Source: Crossaster papposus
Lineage: Eukaryota; Echinodermata; Asteroidea; Velatida; Solasteridae
NCBI GenBank assembly: GCA_037893245.1
Contig: JBAIAA010000451.1
Coordinates: forward strand, 372,001 to 436,000
Length of the DNA stretch: 64,000 nucleotides
Direction: 5' to 3'
How positions within the stretch are numbered: the first letter of the stretch is position 1; every line of letters starts with the position of its first letter. Shown in pieces: positions 21,830 through 32,741 of the stretch. Below the pieces are notes generated by a model. That model was given only the letters and a program-made list of their open reading frames with translations. It made no database searches and had not been told where the DNA came from. The position numbers and the translations under genes were made by a program.

Positions 21830-22404
21830 AGTAGGGAGTCGATACCTTGTTGTATGTAGTGTTACAATACTCTTACCTGTTGGAAATATTACTTTTTAAG
21901 TTTCATGTTGCTGCTGCTGCTCACTCGATAAAGACGCTGGATAGTGTGCTGCATCTTATTCTTATTGTCGACTTAGTAATCGTTACAAATGAACAACGGT
22001 TTTTTATTATAAAGTTCGTGAATTATATAATGTCTATCAACTCGAACCAAAGTCGGGTGACCCCAAGAGAAAAAAGTAGGATATCATGTGTCAAGTTGAT
22101 GGGCCAATACACTGTCCCAATTTACCACCTCACTATTTTGGACACCAGAGGTTTAGTATGCCCACAAGAGGGCGACCACCATGTGGAGAGCGTTTACCGT
22201 GTTAATACACGTGGGTTGAGTTTCCAGTTCAAACAGGTGGGTCGGGTTTGTGCTTCGAACAGGTGCAATTAGTTTTCTGTTCTCCCTAATCTGTTTCTGG
22301 CATCATTTTCCTGTCGCACATCTTTTTTAGTGTGGAAAGTTTGAGGTCGGGCTTTCGAGAATGATTTATTTTTTCGGTTAAATTGCCCCAGAGATCTTCC
22401 ATCA
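21830..22404. other. Unassigned region
   Basis: A 141-codon plus-strand frame (21847-22272) shows no motif, signal or family I know. I see no repeat. Confidence 0.35.
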
Positions 22405-22697
22405 AACATTTAAAATTGAAAACAGACAATGATGTTCATGTAGCAATGTTCATGTTCATGTTAGGCTTGATTAAAGCTATCTGATTAAAGTTAACATTTT
22501 AAAAGTTAACATTTTAAAATTGAAAACGGACAATGATGTTCATGTAGCAATGTTCATGTTCATGTTAGGCTTGATTTAAGCTATCTGATTAAAGTTAACA
22601 TTTTAAAAGTTAACATTTTAAAATTGAAAACAGACAATGATGTTCATGTAGCAATGTTTATGTTCATGTTAGGCTTGATGAAAGTTAACTGTACAAA
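22405..22697. repeat. Tandem repeat, 104-bp unit, ~2.8 copies
   Basis: TAAAATTGAAAAC starts at 22411, 22515 and 22619, exactly 104 bp apart. Each unit carries GATGTTCATGTAGCAATGTT and TTAGGCTTGAT. Copies differ by single bases; the last is truncated. Confidence 0.9.
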
Positions 22698-23759
22698 ACA
22701 ATGCAGGTTGATAATCTGGCAATCTGCCCAATAATATCATAATATCAACTGTCTACAATCCTGGGCAAGTTATTCCCAATAGTTAGCCATGCAATGCTTA
22801 CCTGAAATAACCAAGAATGTAATGAATTATGCCAATGCTGGGCGAATTACAGTGTCCAATTATATATGTTTTACCCAACTTTGTTTTACAGTGACGAGTT
22901 GAATGATGAATGCAAATTATGCAATTTATCTGCGTCAGTGCATAAAATAACAATTGATTATTGTTTATCTTTTTTTTTCTGTAAGTAACCATTCCCAAAC
23001 AAGAACAACACTTGGAGAATGTTGCCACACAGGCTTTAAAATATAACTACTTTTTTCTTTTCTTTTCTCGACATGTTTACTATTTCCTACTTTGTTTGTC
23101 TCATAATACTTCTATCTCTTTGAATACTTGTTTTTCTTCATAGCAGCGTTACAACACTGACATAAGTATATCACACAGTGAATTATGGTTTTGGGCGCAG
23201 GAATACTGCAAAATTACTGTATACTAGTACCAATAGCTTAGTTGAGGATGGAGCGAGTGTTGCGAGTGCGGCAGAACATTTCAAAATGAAGTTTATGATG
23301 CTGTGGACATGGGTCCGGGTGGGTATCTACGAAAAATACTCCTGAAAAAGCCCACAAAAATACTACTTTTATCCTGATATATTTTAAGGATTTATTCCTA
23401 TATTTCTTCTACTTTTTCACACGTGGGTCTATTTGAAAGCCTGTACGTACTACTCTATTTCATACTGTTTAGAAATGGTTTGTGTTTATTCTGCCAACTA
23501 ACTAGAACAGAATATATCCCCCGTTGAAATATGAATATGAATATCTCTCCATTAATTGCTGATCTGATGGCTCTTTTCCCTATTCCTACCAAATTAACAC
23601 CGTACGCAAGACAATCTGTACAGGCAGCCTGTACATCAATGGAGTGAAATACATCTCTCCGTCATGAACAAGTTGCAACGACGTAACAAGTAACTACATT
23701 CATACAAAGGCCAAGGTTTTTGGTTTTTTTGTTTTTTTCTGGTGGTGTCGATTCACGTG
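22698..23759. other. Unassigned AT-rich region
   Basis: No gene or repeat family recognised. It ends where the LINE appears to start; that 5' boundary is not sharp. Confidence 0.4.
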
Positions 23760-23848
23760 GATTCACAGTAAGTTAATTTGTAACTTTACTACCTATTGTC
23801 CTTGTCTCTGTTTATTTATCTACTTATTAGTGTAGTGTAGTCTTTGTT

Positions 23849-24030
23849 ATGCCTGTCAGGTTTCTGTGTGTATCTTGTAACCGTCCTGTTAAGGTGAACC
23901 AACTTAAATTATGTTGTGATATCTGTAACAATTGGGTTCATTTGAAATGTACGCAACTCATTCGTGCAAATGTATCAAACCAGCCATGGTGTTGTCATCT
24001 ATGTCTGGCCAATATATTACCCTTCAATTC
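23849..24030 (+). pseudogene. LINE N-terminal PHD zinc finger, truncated
   Basis: ATG at 23849 opens MPVRFLCVSCNRPVK. The pattern is C-x2-C (CVSC), C-x2-C (CDIC), NNWVHLKC giving the His and Cys, then a last C-x2-C (CHLC): the C4HC3 order of a PHD finger within about 55 residues. In intact relatives this precedes an apurinic-type endonuclease. Here the frame leaves the element's coding sequence just after the finger, at about 24028, because a long deletion joins it out of frame to the RT. Readers of the annotation should not take it for a host chromatin protein. Confidence 0.7.
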
Positions 24031-25131
24031 TTTCTTGACTTTTCTAAAGCTTTTGATACACTGGACCACAATGTACTTTTACATAAACTAAATCACTATG
24101 GTATTAGAGGAGTCCCCCTAGCATGGTTTGAAAGTTATCTCACTAAAAGAAAACAATACGTCTCAATAAATGGCTGTCAATCCACTTTACAATATTTAAC
24201 ATGTGGGGTTCCTCAAGGATCCATCCTCGGACCTTTGCTCTTTCTCATTTATATTAACGACTTTACAAATGCCGCCCAACGTTTGTCCTGTATTTTATTT
24301 GCAGATGACTCAAATTTATTCTACAGTCATAAAGACATTAACACTTTAATTGACACCATTAATACAGATCTTGTTAGGATCTCTGATTGGATTAAAGCAA
24401 ACAAACTTTCTTTAAATATTAAAAAAACTACCTGCATGATGTTTAGTAATTCTCTAAATTCCTTACCAAAGACCATTTATATTGATAACAATGAAGTTAT
24501 AGCAACAGATTCTACCAAATTCCTTGGATTATACATTGATAATAAATTATCATGGAAGAATCATATTGATTACTTATGTAAAATTGTCTCCAAAAACATA
24601 GGCATTATTAATAGGCTAAAATTTTATTTCCCAAAAAATATTTTACTCAACTTATACAATACCTTAATTCTGCCTTACATTAATTATGGGATCCTAGCTT
24701 GGGGAAATTCGGTACAGAGTTTGCTAAATCGAATTTTACTTCTTCAGAAAAAAGCTTTACGTATTATAAATGTTACAAGTTACCTAGCTCACACTGATTC
24801 ACTTTTTCTTAAACACAAGACTCTAAAGGTTAGTGACATATATTACTTCCAGCTTGGAATTTTTATGTTTCAGGTAACTAAAAATGACTTACCAGCCTGT
24901 CTTATCTCAATGTTTACCCGAAATAGCAAAATTCATACTCATTTAACCCGTCAATCGGCACAATTTCACTTACCAATTGTTAGGACTAACCTTGCCAGTG
25001 AAAATATTAAATTTCAGGGAACAAAATTATGGAATTCGTTACATAAATCTCTACAACATTTATTGTCTGCGTCAGTTTTTAAAAGTAAATACAAACAGTT
25101 ATTTCTTAAGAAATACAAGGAATGTTCATAG
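24028..25131 (+). CDS. LINE reverse transcriptase, N-terminally truncated, frame intact
   Basis: Non-LTR reverse transcriptase palm and thumb, open for about 367 codons. Motif A is FLDFSKAFDTLDH with the catalytic Asp in LDF. Motif B is GVPQGSILGPLLFLIYIND. Motif C is FADDSNLF with the two catalytic Asp. Then come LSLNIKKTTCMMF, KFLGLYIDNKLSW and LYNTLILPYINYGILAW, usual in CR1/L2/Jockey-group enzymes. It ends KKYKECS. Missing: the endonuclease and the RT finger blocks, so no activity is expected. A longer frame starts upstream at 23932, but its first ~32 codons read the PHD region in the wrong frame. The lack of stops over 1.1 kb suggests a fairly young copy. Confidence 0.85.
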   Translation, partial: FFLDFSKAFDTLDHNVLLHKLNHYGIRGVPLAWFESYLTKRKQYVSINGCQSTLQYLTCGVPQGSILGPLLFLIYINDFTNAAQRLSCILFADDSNLFYSHKDINTLIDTINTDLVRISDWIKANKLSLNIKKTTCMMFSNSLNSLPKTIYIDNNEVIATDSTKFLGLYIDNKLSWKNHIDYLCKIVSKNIGIINRLKFYFPKNILLNLYNTLILPYINYGILAWGNSVQSLLNRILLLQKKALRIINVTSYLAHTDSLFLKHKTLKVSDIYYFQLGIFMFQVTKNDLPACLISMFTRNSKIHTHLTRQSAQFHLPIVRTNLASENIKFQGTKLWNSLHKSLQHLLSASVFKSKYKQLFLKKYKECS

Positions 25132-25456
25132 ATTTTCTTTTTAAAACAGCTATATTTTAATTGAATTATGTATTTGGTTTTTCTCCCAACACTTATGATA
25201 TACAATTGGTACAAGATAATCTTTAGATTTTTGTTTTATGTGGGTGTGTGTGTTTTTATGTAGACGTGCACATATCCTTCATATTATTCAAGTATTATTA
25301 CCTATTTTCTTCAAATAACCCAGCTTATCATCAATGTAAATTTATTATTTTGTTTTAATCCCCCTCGGTTCATCTCTTTATTTGTCTTTTTTTGTTTGTT
25401 TTGTTTAGTTTTTTTGTGTATTTATTTAAAATTGTGTTATGTGTTATTCGTACACA

Positions 25457-25497
25457 GGGGACTCGCACTCGACAAGCTTTGCTTCTTGTGGGTCCCC
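25457..25497 (+). other. LINE 3' UTR hairpin
   Basis: GGGGAC at 25457-25462 pairs with GTCCCC at 25492-25497. An inner ACAAG...CTTGT stem lies between them. Such 3' structures are typical targets of the element's own RT in CR1/L2-type LINEs. The tail of ATTCA units follows 118 bp on. Confidence 0.5.
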
Positions 25498-25640
25498 TCC
25501 ATCCGTGATTTATATTTATTATCTTCACGATAGTATTTCATTAATGTTAACTTGTATTATGCTGTGAAAAGTGATTGATTATGTATTTAGTTCTTTGATG
25601 GGATGGAAATAAAGTCAATTCAATTCAATTCAATTCAATC

Positions 25641-26160
25641 TATAGACTTGCGTTCAAGACGTGTCATAATTAAAGATATTACCACGTGCCGAGCCAAGCC
25701 GATAAAACAAAATAGATTCTTTACTTCAAGAATAATTACGAGTAACTGAATACTTAGCATTGTTGTTCAGCAGAGTATTGTTTTTGTCTCTCGGCTTGTG
25801 ACCTCTGTTCGGTGTATGATAACGTTTAACGAGCGGAAATCCTGTTTCGTTTCCATGTAGTGCGGCTATGAGCGCCGGTCGATGTTTCTTTCCCTGCAAT
25901 TTTGTTCTGTTCCATTTCCTTGTTCTCCGGCCCTTTTTTTTTAACGGTTTAAGGTCAGCACGTATAAGCTTGGGTGTCTGATCCCGAATTACCATGATAC
26001 ATGTATGTATAGTGGCATGTACGCATCTGGTGGTGCAATGTGATCAAATTGCAAGTTGATTATGCATTGGAAGAAGGTGCGGCTAGCTCAACGTGTTGGA
26101 TGCCAGCGATGACGGGCACAATTGGTTCATTGGCACAACAACTTAGTACCTAATAGGTAA
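25641..26160. other. Unassigned stretch
   Basis: No repeat recognised. An 89-codon minus-strand frame (25726-25995) is basic and low in complexity (RRTRKWNRTK) with no known family. Confidence 0.35.
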
Positions 26161-26162
26161 TG

Positions 26163-26778
26163 TGACCTGTCACCACAAAATGAGAGTAAAGTCGGAAATA
26201 TTGAAAATTGAGATAGTGGTGTTTTCTAATTCTTGAGAAAGAGAGCTTCCCAATGGTACATGCGATATGGTTTTGCGATAAATACTTTTTACAGCACTCA
26301 AGAAAGTCATGGATTTCACAAAACGTGTTTGTGAGAAAACGTACTTTATACATCTTAAACAAAACACGCAAAATATTACAAAACAGGAAAAGTAAGGTTC
26401 GGTTGAGCATAGCAACGGCTATGTTCTAATCATTATTTCTTCATGAAATTTTCTACACATACAAACTATTGTATAAACAACAACCTATCAAAATATCGAA
26501 AACGTGGGATACTTACGAGGACCTGATTTGCATATTTAATTACCGTGTTGGTCTTTAATCAAAACACTAACTATGCAAACACTACGCAAAATCGCGTAAT
26601 TTGAGAGGTTTTCGATCATCTGATCTCACCCAAAAAATCGGAATATGTAGAGGAGGACTTGGGCTTTCCAAATTACTCAAAATCTCAAAATTGACCACCC
26701 CTTCATATTTTGACTTTGGATGGCCATATCTCCGAATCACATTGTGCGACTTTACTCTCATTTTGTGGTGACAAGTCA
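26163..26778 (+). mobile_element. MITE family I, copy 1
   Basis: Ends TGACCTGTCACCACAAAATG, AGAG, TAAAGTCG and the mirror image on the right. About 615 bp. Copies at 51773-52192 and 55925-56533. A minus-strand frame at 26170-26415 is echoed in copy 3; the likeness follows from the shared DNA and does not imply a protein. Confidence 0.85.
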
Positions 26779-26837
26779 CCTATACGTTAGATTGCTCTAT
26801 TTTGATTGCTCTACGTTAGATTGCTCTATTTTGCTCT

Positions 26838-27228
26838 AGGTAGTATATACACCATTACCAAAAAAAATTAAGCTAAATTATTATGAAAAACCTTACTTGA
26901 CTGTAAGTAAATAACACTCTCAAGCATCCTGCGTAACCACGACACCTGATGTGATGTAGTTTTCAAGAAAAGTGGAATTTGCTAAAGGGCAATCGTTAAA
27001 AACAAACTACTATTTTCAAACACTGCCCCCAATTTATTAAATTCGTCTGGAGAAATTCTTGGAACCAGACTACAAATACAGCATTTTTATTGGATTATCT
27101 AGCATCTATGAACATAAAACTTAAAAACAGGTCCTATAACAGGTTTTATATTTACTATACAAATTAATCCCCTAACCCATCCGTTTTAGATAATTACAGC
27201 AACAGCAAATGGTGTATTCAGTATACTA
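26838..27228 (+). mobile_element. MITE family D, copy 4
   Basis: Starts AGGTAGTATATACACCATT and ends GCAAATGGTGTATTCAGTAT. Interior matches copy 1 (CTTACTTGACTGTAAGTAAA; CACCTGATGTGATG). The TTAA at both ends has decayed. Directly followed by an E element. Confidence 0.75.
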
Positions 27229-27239
27229 ACTTGAAAACA

Positions 27240-27777
27240 ACATTATAGGTCTATCTTTCGCACCTATCCTAAAAGTAACCAACCAAAAATGCTGTTGAAA
27301 ACTTTTGTAAAGATTATTATTGGCACTAAAGTCCCTGTGAAATTATTCCTTCTTGCGTGATGTCATTTTGAAGAGAATAATGAAAGAATATTATTTCCAA
27401 AGATGCGTCTCGGAGACGTACTTGGCTTGCAATCCGGAAATGGTGCGGGCGTTGGAACGACGCACACACGTACGTAAAGGCGTGGGCGCTAATTAGTATT
27501 GGTCGGTTTAGTGCGTGACCCACGCGTATAATAGCTGCAATCGGCTGAATAAGAACGCTCCCAAACGCCTATTGTGCTCGCAATTTAAATTGTGAATCGG
27601 CAAATTTGGAATTGAAATCGAAATCTTACAATCTTGTTTTCCCAAAATATACAGCATTCACATAGATTAATTTCATCCGATTTAGTTGTCAATCGCCTGT
27701 CCTTAGATTGTAAGCAAATGTTGCTGATTTAAACGATAACAATACACAACTGACAAAATGGTATACCATCCCTTTAA
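27240..27777 (+). mobile_element. MITE family E, copy 2
   Basis: Uninterrupted E copy: AAAGTAACCAACCAAAAATG, TGATGTCATTTTGAAGAGAA, the palindrome GCGTCTCGGAGACG, and the end GGTATACCATCCC with TTAA at 27774-27777. It shows that the A element in copy 1 is an insertion. Confidence 0.7.
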
Positions 27778-28215
27778 ATGATTGGTTTAGTGTATGGTAT
27801 TAATGGTGGGGCGAGGTTGGGTGAGCATAAGACAGGTATCAAACCAAGGCTAGGGGGTGGGAGATAACAACCTTCACGCGGTCCACCCTGTTTTTCACTA
27901 ATGTCATCAAACCGATGTATGCAGTAACACGTTAAGCTGCCCATCATACGAAAAAAGAAGAAGGAACAAAGGCTTAAAAGAATCAAATCAAAAGCTGTCC
28001 GTGGTTGTCGAAGGTGGTTTATAGTTCGGGACGGTAACGGTAGGGTCTAACACTGCCAAAATAAGAAAATCATCAATAACACAAGAATGCTAAAGGGAGC
28101 TAACCCCGGGGATTCTGGACCAGCTCTATCCAACCAGAGTATTGGAATGATGTCAAAATATATTGCATGCTTACAGTTATGCTCGACTTTTCTGTTGCAA
28201 AGCTACAATCTGTCC
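27778..28215. other. Unassigned stretch
   Basis: No gene or repeat recognised. Confidence 0.4.
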
Positions 28216-28221
28216 GTTTGT

Positions 28222-28375
28222 AAACATGTTTAGAAGCTAAATACACGTGTCAAATTCCTAAACATCAATGTTCAATGTCTGAACACTATCCGTCCTTATG
28301 CTAAACATGTTCACAAACTGATGATAGCCAGAAAGTGTTTAGAAAAGTGTTTACTCGCTAAACACAGTTTTTTGT
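28222..28375. repeat. Repeat N, copy 2
   Basis: AAACATGTTTAGAAGCTAAA, CTAAACATCAATGTTCAATG and ATCCGTCCTTATGCTAAAC match copy 1. Confidence 0.65.
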
Positions 28376-28920
28376 AGTGATATTGTAATGCCTATAAGAA
28401 CTCACTGTCGTCGTCATGCTCGTTCGTTCACTGACTATATCCATACCGATAACTTGTTTTGCTAAGTCAGAAGGAAAGTGCGGTTGATTATATTGGGAGC
28501 GAAACTTAAATGATGGATTAGGCTATATGGCTGGGTAACACGTTTTACTTTTAGTCAGAAGTTTGAAAAGGCAATAAACCCCATCGTCCTATGCATTAAT
28601 TTGGTGTACAATATACTGTACTACAAAAATACTACCCATTAAGTCAATTCGATGTTACGCCAACTATAGACTGAACAATGCATGTGTAAGGATAAACAAA
28701 ACACGTCATGCTGTCACAGTCCAAACGACGGTTATTTTTTAGCATCACGTGGGTTAGTTTATCTAAAATTATGTCTCAGAATTCATTGCTCACACGAAAC
28801 GTTGACTTTGCTTAATCCCATAGGCCAGTGGGTGCAGTATAGTACTGCGTATAACAGTTTACTATTGATTTTGTAGCCAGGTGGCGTTAGGGTTAGGTAT
28901 AGCTATATGAGTGGCAATCG
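28376..28920. other. Unassigned stretch
   Basis: No gene or repeat recognised. Confidence 0.4.
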
Positions 28921-28923
28921 GGG

Positions 28924-29142
28924 GGGCCAATTTCATAGAGCTGCTAAGCACAAAAATGTGCTTATCATGAACATTCTACCTTGATGAAAACGGGGTTACG
29001 AACCAAATTTTCAGGTGATGTATATTGTTTGTGACTGGTATTCAGCTAGATTTTGCTTAGCATGAAAAGCACATCGAGTTTTGGCTGGTAAACTGCTTTT
29101 ACTGAACAAGTTGTTGTGCTTAGCAGCTCTATGAAATTGCCC
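28924..29142 (-). mobile_element. MITE family A, copy 3
   Basis: 219 bp, so slightly shortened; ends GGGCCAATTTCATAGAGC and GCTCTATGAAATTGCCC. CAG follows on the right; the left flank is a G run, so the duplication cannot be confirmed. Confidence 0.8.
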
Positions 29143-29930
29143 CAGGTATGAGGTTGTGATTTTAGTTATAGTGCGTTAAGGCCTGTTTAAAACAGGCCTG
29201 TCGATTTGGTAAGATGCATGGTTAGATGAGAGCATTGCATTCACCAGTCAGCCCATGTATGCAAATCCGCGCAAAGAAATTGATGTTAGTTCCTAAACTT
29301 TTACCCAAGATCCTCAGTTCAAAACTCAGAACGAATGTAGGCCATGGAACACAAGTAGCCCAGAAACCTGACCCAAAACTGTCGAAGTCAACGGACACGA
29401 CAGAGCTCAACCACCACCACCCCCCCCCCCCCCCCCGACCGAAAATTGGAATTAAAACCCCCGGATTTTTCCACCTCTGCCCCGTGATTGGAACATCCTT
29501 TGCCTTTGCAAACTGCGCTGATGACCTAAATATAACCCCCTCGTCCCGAGCCAAGAACCTTTCACGGGCTCGCACTGACGGACGGCTCTTAATTATCCCC
29601 CGATTTCCTCTCCCCCTTGCACCAGCATGTCGGCTAAACATAGCGATGAAGCAGCACTTTTCCCCCCGTTTCTTCAACCCTTCTTTCCCCTACTTCAACA
29701 CCTCCCCCTCTTAAGTCTTTTAAGGCCGGCTTGGAAACGGCATTTAGCTGCGGAAAGCAAATTGGTTGGGATGGGAGATCATGTTGTATTTTTGGTTTCG
29801 GAACTGATAGCACGCTCCCGCTTAAAAAGCAATAGGTTAGATATTTATTGCAATAGACGAAGGCCAGGACTAGAGAGAGTCAGACATGTTTTGGTTTAGG
29901 AGATTGTTCAGTCAGTTTGAGGGAAAACTG
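29143..29930. other. Unassigned region with long overlapping frames on both strands
   Basis: Frames of 162 codons (+) and 151 codons (-) overlap almost fully at 29222-29714. Neither shows a motif, and a run of 17 C (29420-29436) accounts for part of the openness. I do not call a gene. Confidence 0.35.
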
Positions 29931-29934
29931 CTCT

Positions 29935-30245
29935 TATGGTTCCCAGAACACACTTCAGCCGGAACAGAGTGATTTACACACGTCAAGTTAAGGAACCAGA
30001 CTAGCCTCTTTGAACTCATTAAATTACAAACAAAAATAATGTGGACTAACTAAATTTGAAGGGCAGTAATTGAAAATAGTCAGATTTTTTAATGACGGTC
30101 GACCGGTCATCGTTGGATGGGAAATTGATTCAAAATGTTTACTTTTCATGAAAATGACAGCACACCAGGTGCCGTGAATTCACAAGATACTTGTTATTAT
30201 TCACTTACAGCAAAGTAAGGTAATTTATAATAAATCAGTAGTTAC
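29935..30245 (-). mobile_element. MITE family D, copy 5 (partial)
   Basis: TGGTTCCCAGAACACACTTC, ATGTGGACTAACTAAATTTG, GACAGCACACCAGGTGCCGT and the block TTCACTTACAGCAAAGTAAGG follow the D order. The terminal TTAA is not seen. Confidence 0.6.
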
Positions 30246-31394
30246 GTTGTGTGTTGATGTTGTTTATTGCCTTTGAGGCTTTCTTTAGGGGCACGAATGT
30301 TCTCTTTCACGTCATACGATTTAAAAGGTGTTTTTTTAGATGCTATAAAGTAACAATTTGACAATTTTTTTTTTTCCGGGGGTGATTTTCTTAAGAAACC
30401 AATGTACCAAAAATTATTTCAGAAACTCTTACTTTTACACGCTAATGTTCCTATTACAGGGTTCCGGAATTGCGCCACCAGGGGTCAGCTTTCAGGCTCT
30501 ATTGCGCATGACTATAAAGTAACTTGTCACGTGAAAAGTGTATCCAATAATGGGGAAAAGTCGTCTGATTTTCATAATAGTCTGATTTTCATTTGACACC
30601 GGTATATGCCACTTTTGTGATCATTCAACACGATAGAACACAGAAAGATAAGCGGTATCGTGTGTTTACCTGTTGTATCCGATCCTATCCCACCTCAGTC
30701 GTCATGGCGCCAGGAAAAAACAAACCCTAATTTTCCTGGAATCAACTCGTCATATTCTGGTATTAATTACCTAATAATACTTGGTTTGTCTCTCAGTGGC
30801 TTTGTAAAAAAAGAATGAGGTGAATTTCTGTTTATTCTAATGTATACCTTTGTGGACGCTGTGTACGCGTACGAACGGTAGGTGGCGCTATATTACCAAT
30901 CATCACGTTTACGACGGCAGTGGCGTTATGGCATTAAAATGAGGCTGTGTCCGAATTTCTCGTCGATAGGTCTTCGTCCTTTACCACCACGTGTGAGCAG
31001 GCCGAAATGTAGACGTATAGCCGTAGGCGTAATGCCTCTTTAAGCACGGACGAAAATTAATAGATACAACATCGGAAGAAGAGCTCCATCATATTTCAAA
31101 ACACATTCTTGCATTATAGATTTCCTTATGACGGTGCCGCCGCATTCATTAAAACGGTTTAGTTATGCGTCCTGTCTTCATCAGACTATCGTTTCCGATC
31201 CGCTAACGAGCAGTCACTCCTTCGCCTTAGCCTTGCTGTCAGAAGAAAAAAAACTCCCCTATCTCTTTCTCTCTCTCTCTCTCTCGCCTCTTGGGGCTGG
31301 GAGAAGATTCGTCTTGTAAACGTAACAGGTGATGAGTGCCATCAGTGGAGTTGTTTATCGTTCATCAGATCAGGAAGTCAAGCACTCTGTACAT
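30246..31394. other. Unassigned region
   Basis: No gene recognised. Contains a (TC)n run at 31266-31287 and a T run near 30366. Small frames only. Confidence 0.4.
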
Positions 31395-31850
31395 TATTAT
31401 TATTTATTATTATTGTTGGTTTATTCGTGGCCAAAAGGCCAAATTGTACATGATTTACAGATAAATATTTAAAAACAAATTGTATAAACAATAAAGACAA
31501 CAACACAGGTAACCTTATCAATAGTTAAAATACCCATTACAAATAATATATATATTTTAAAAAACGACTGAATAAATAAAAGGACCCAAACAATCAAGAC
31601 ATAGACGTATAAGAAAAAAAAATACCCAAAACGTCAATAACATGTAAATATTAAAAAAACGCCAGTGAATAAAAGATATATATTCCCACACTATAATAAC
31701 CACTTGAATTAATAAGATCAATATAATATGGAATTGGGCTATTTCTGAACCGACGTGTTTTAGCGAAAATAATTGAAATATTGTTAGAGTTACGAAGGTT
31801 CCTACCATGGCTAGCTATTCTAGATGTGGGGAATATCTTATTGGTTTAGT
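31395..31850 (-). mobile_element. 3' end of another LINE, minus strand
   Basis: Read on the minus strand: a frame with RNLRNSNN and AKTRRFRNSP, of the kind seen at the C-terminus of CR1/L2-group RTs, then a stop, an AT-rich 3' UTR, and near the end TTTGGCCTTTTGGCCACGAA followed by an (AAT)n-like tail. The family link of the peptide is from memory and weak; the palindrome plus tail is the stronger sign. Confidence 0.45.
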
Positions 31851-32024
31851 GCGATTGCTGATGGTGACGTATAAAAGCGATAATACCATAGGCCTAATGA
31901 TGATCATTTTGTTTATGAGAGAAGGATCAGGACCAATTGAAAACAGCTACCTTGAAGCATAGAGAAAGGTTCCTTTCTCTATGCTTGAAGCAATAACCTT
32001 CAGCTATTTTGTTTACCTTCATAA

Positions 32025-32140
32025 GAGTGCCGTGGCTTAATGGTCTTGAGCATTTAATTCGTGGTGATCTGCAGGTTGTGGGTTCGAACCCAGCCTGTGT
32101 TAAGTGCACTATTGGGTAGAGGCATTATTGATGCCTTGCA
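32025..32140 (+). mobile_element. tRNA-derived SINE head, copy a
   Basis: AGTGCCGTGGCTTAATGG contains an A-box-like stretch and GTGGGTTCGAACCC a perfect B box, 30-50 bp apart as in tRNA promoters. The same head (GTGCCGTGG, GGTTCGA) opens the SINE at 49218. No clean acceptor stem, so not a tRNA gene. Confidence 0.55.
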
Positions 32141-32289
32141 GTGGACTAGTTTATATCCATCCCAACCCTATTCATACTTTGAAGAGATCAGAATGTTTTG
32201 TTCCAGTGTAAGGGGCTGGTTCTTCCACACTTTCCTCTGTAGCCCACACTTCGAGTGGCCTTTGACCTTGCGATAGGCGTAACACGAAT

Positions 32290-32380
32290 TACACACGTGG
32301 TAAAGGGCGTGCGGCGGTTCTTTCCTTGCCTTTCACTGCTGTGACCCTGGTTCGAATTCCACCTGGGTCAATATGTAGAT
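32290..32380 (+). mobile_element. tRNA-like SINE head fragment
   Basis: GACCCTGGTTCGAATTCC is a B-box context inside a short T-arm-like hairpin. Upstream A box is poor. Possibly a second SINE type. Confidence 0.35.
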
Positions 32381-32404
32381 TGGGTTTTCAGTATCTGCTT
32401 AAAA

Positions 32405-32598
32405 ACAGGGTTAAAGTTAATTTTCAGAAGATGTACATTGTATAAATTATTGTTTGTGACTGGTATTCAGCTGTTGTTGTTTTTGCTTAGCATGAAAAGT
32501 GCAATGCAGTTTTGCCTGGTAACCTGTTTTAATGAGCAAGATTTTGTTTGTGCTAAGCAAGTTGCTGTGCTGAGCAGCTTCATACAATTTGTTCCTGG
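32405..32598 (-). mobile_element. MITE family A, copy 4 (5' truncated, decayed)
   Basis: GTGACTGGTATTCAGCTG, TGCTTAGCATGAAAAGTGC, AATGAGCAAGATTTTG and GCTGAGCAGCTTCATACAAT follow the order of copy 3. The left end is missing. Confidence 0.65.
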
Positions 32599-32741
32599 TG
32601 TGATTCTGTGATGTTTGATATGACTTAAGCTCTGCCGTAGAGTGGGTAGACAAATTGAAATGAAGAATTTCCGGAGTCTTTCCCCTGTTTTAACAGAGTA
32701 GAAGTCTTTAATTGCCAGATATTTGATTTGGGGTGCGTAGC

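Larger units (their letters stand above)
23760..25640 (+). mobile_element. CR1-like LINE with large internal deletion
   Basis: From 5' to 3': a PHD-finger start (from 23849), an abrupt switch into the reverse transcriptase palm at about 24028, an open frame to 25131, a 3' UTR with a hairpin, then GGAAATAAAG and four to five ATTCA units at 25615-25640. The endonuclease and the first RT blocks are missing. PHD fingers are known at the start of some invertebrate CR1-group elements. It cannot move on its own. The 5' limit is a guess. Confidence 0.85.

Noticed and set aside
26170-26415. Frame of about 81 codons whose translation resembles the frame at 56276-56527
   Set aside because: Both lie inside family I copies. 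The likeness follows from shared DNA, and the third copy (51773-52192) does not keep the frame.
29222-29714. Long overlapping frames on both strands
   Set aside because: No motif or codon pattern, and full overlap on opposite strands; partly kept open by a C run.
31557-31808. Hydrophobic minus-strand frame resembling a membrane protein
   Set aside because: It reads the T-rich end of a LINE fragment in a frame other than the RT-like one.
32025-32105. tRNA gene
   Set aside because: Good B box but no acceptor stem or normal anticodon arm; matches a SINE head.
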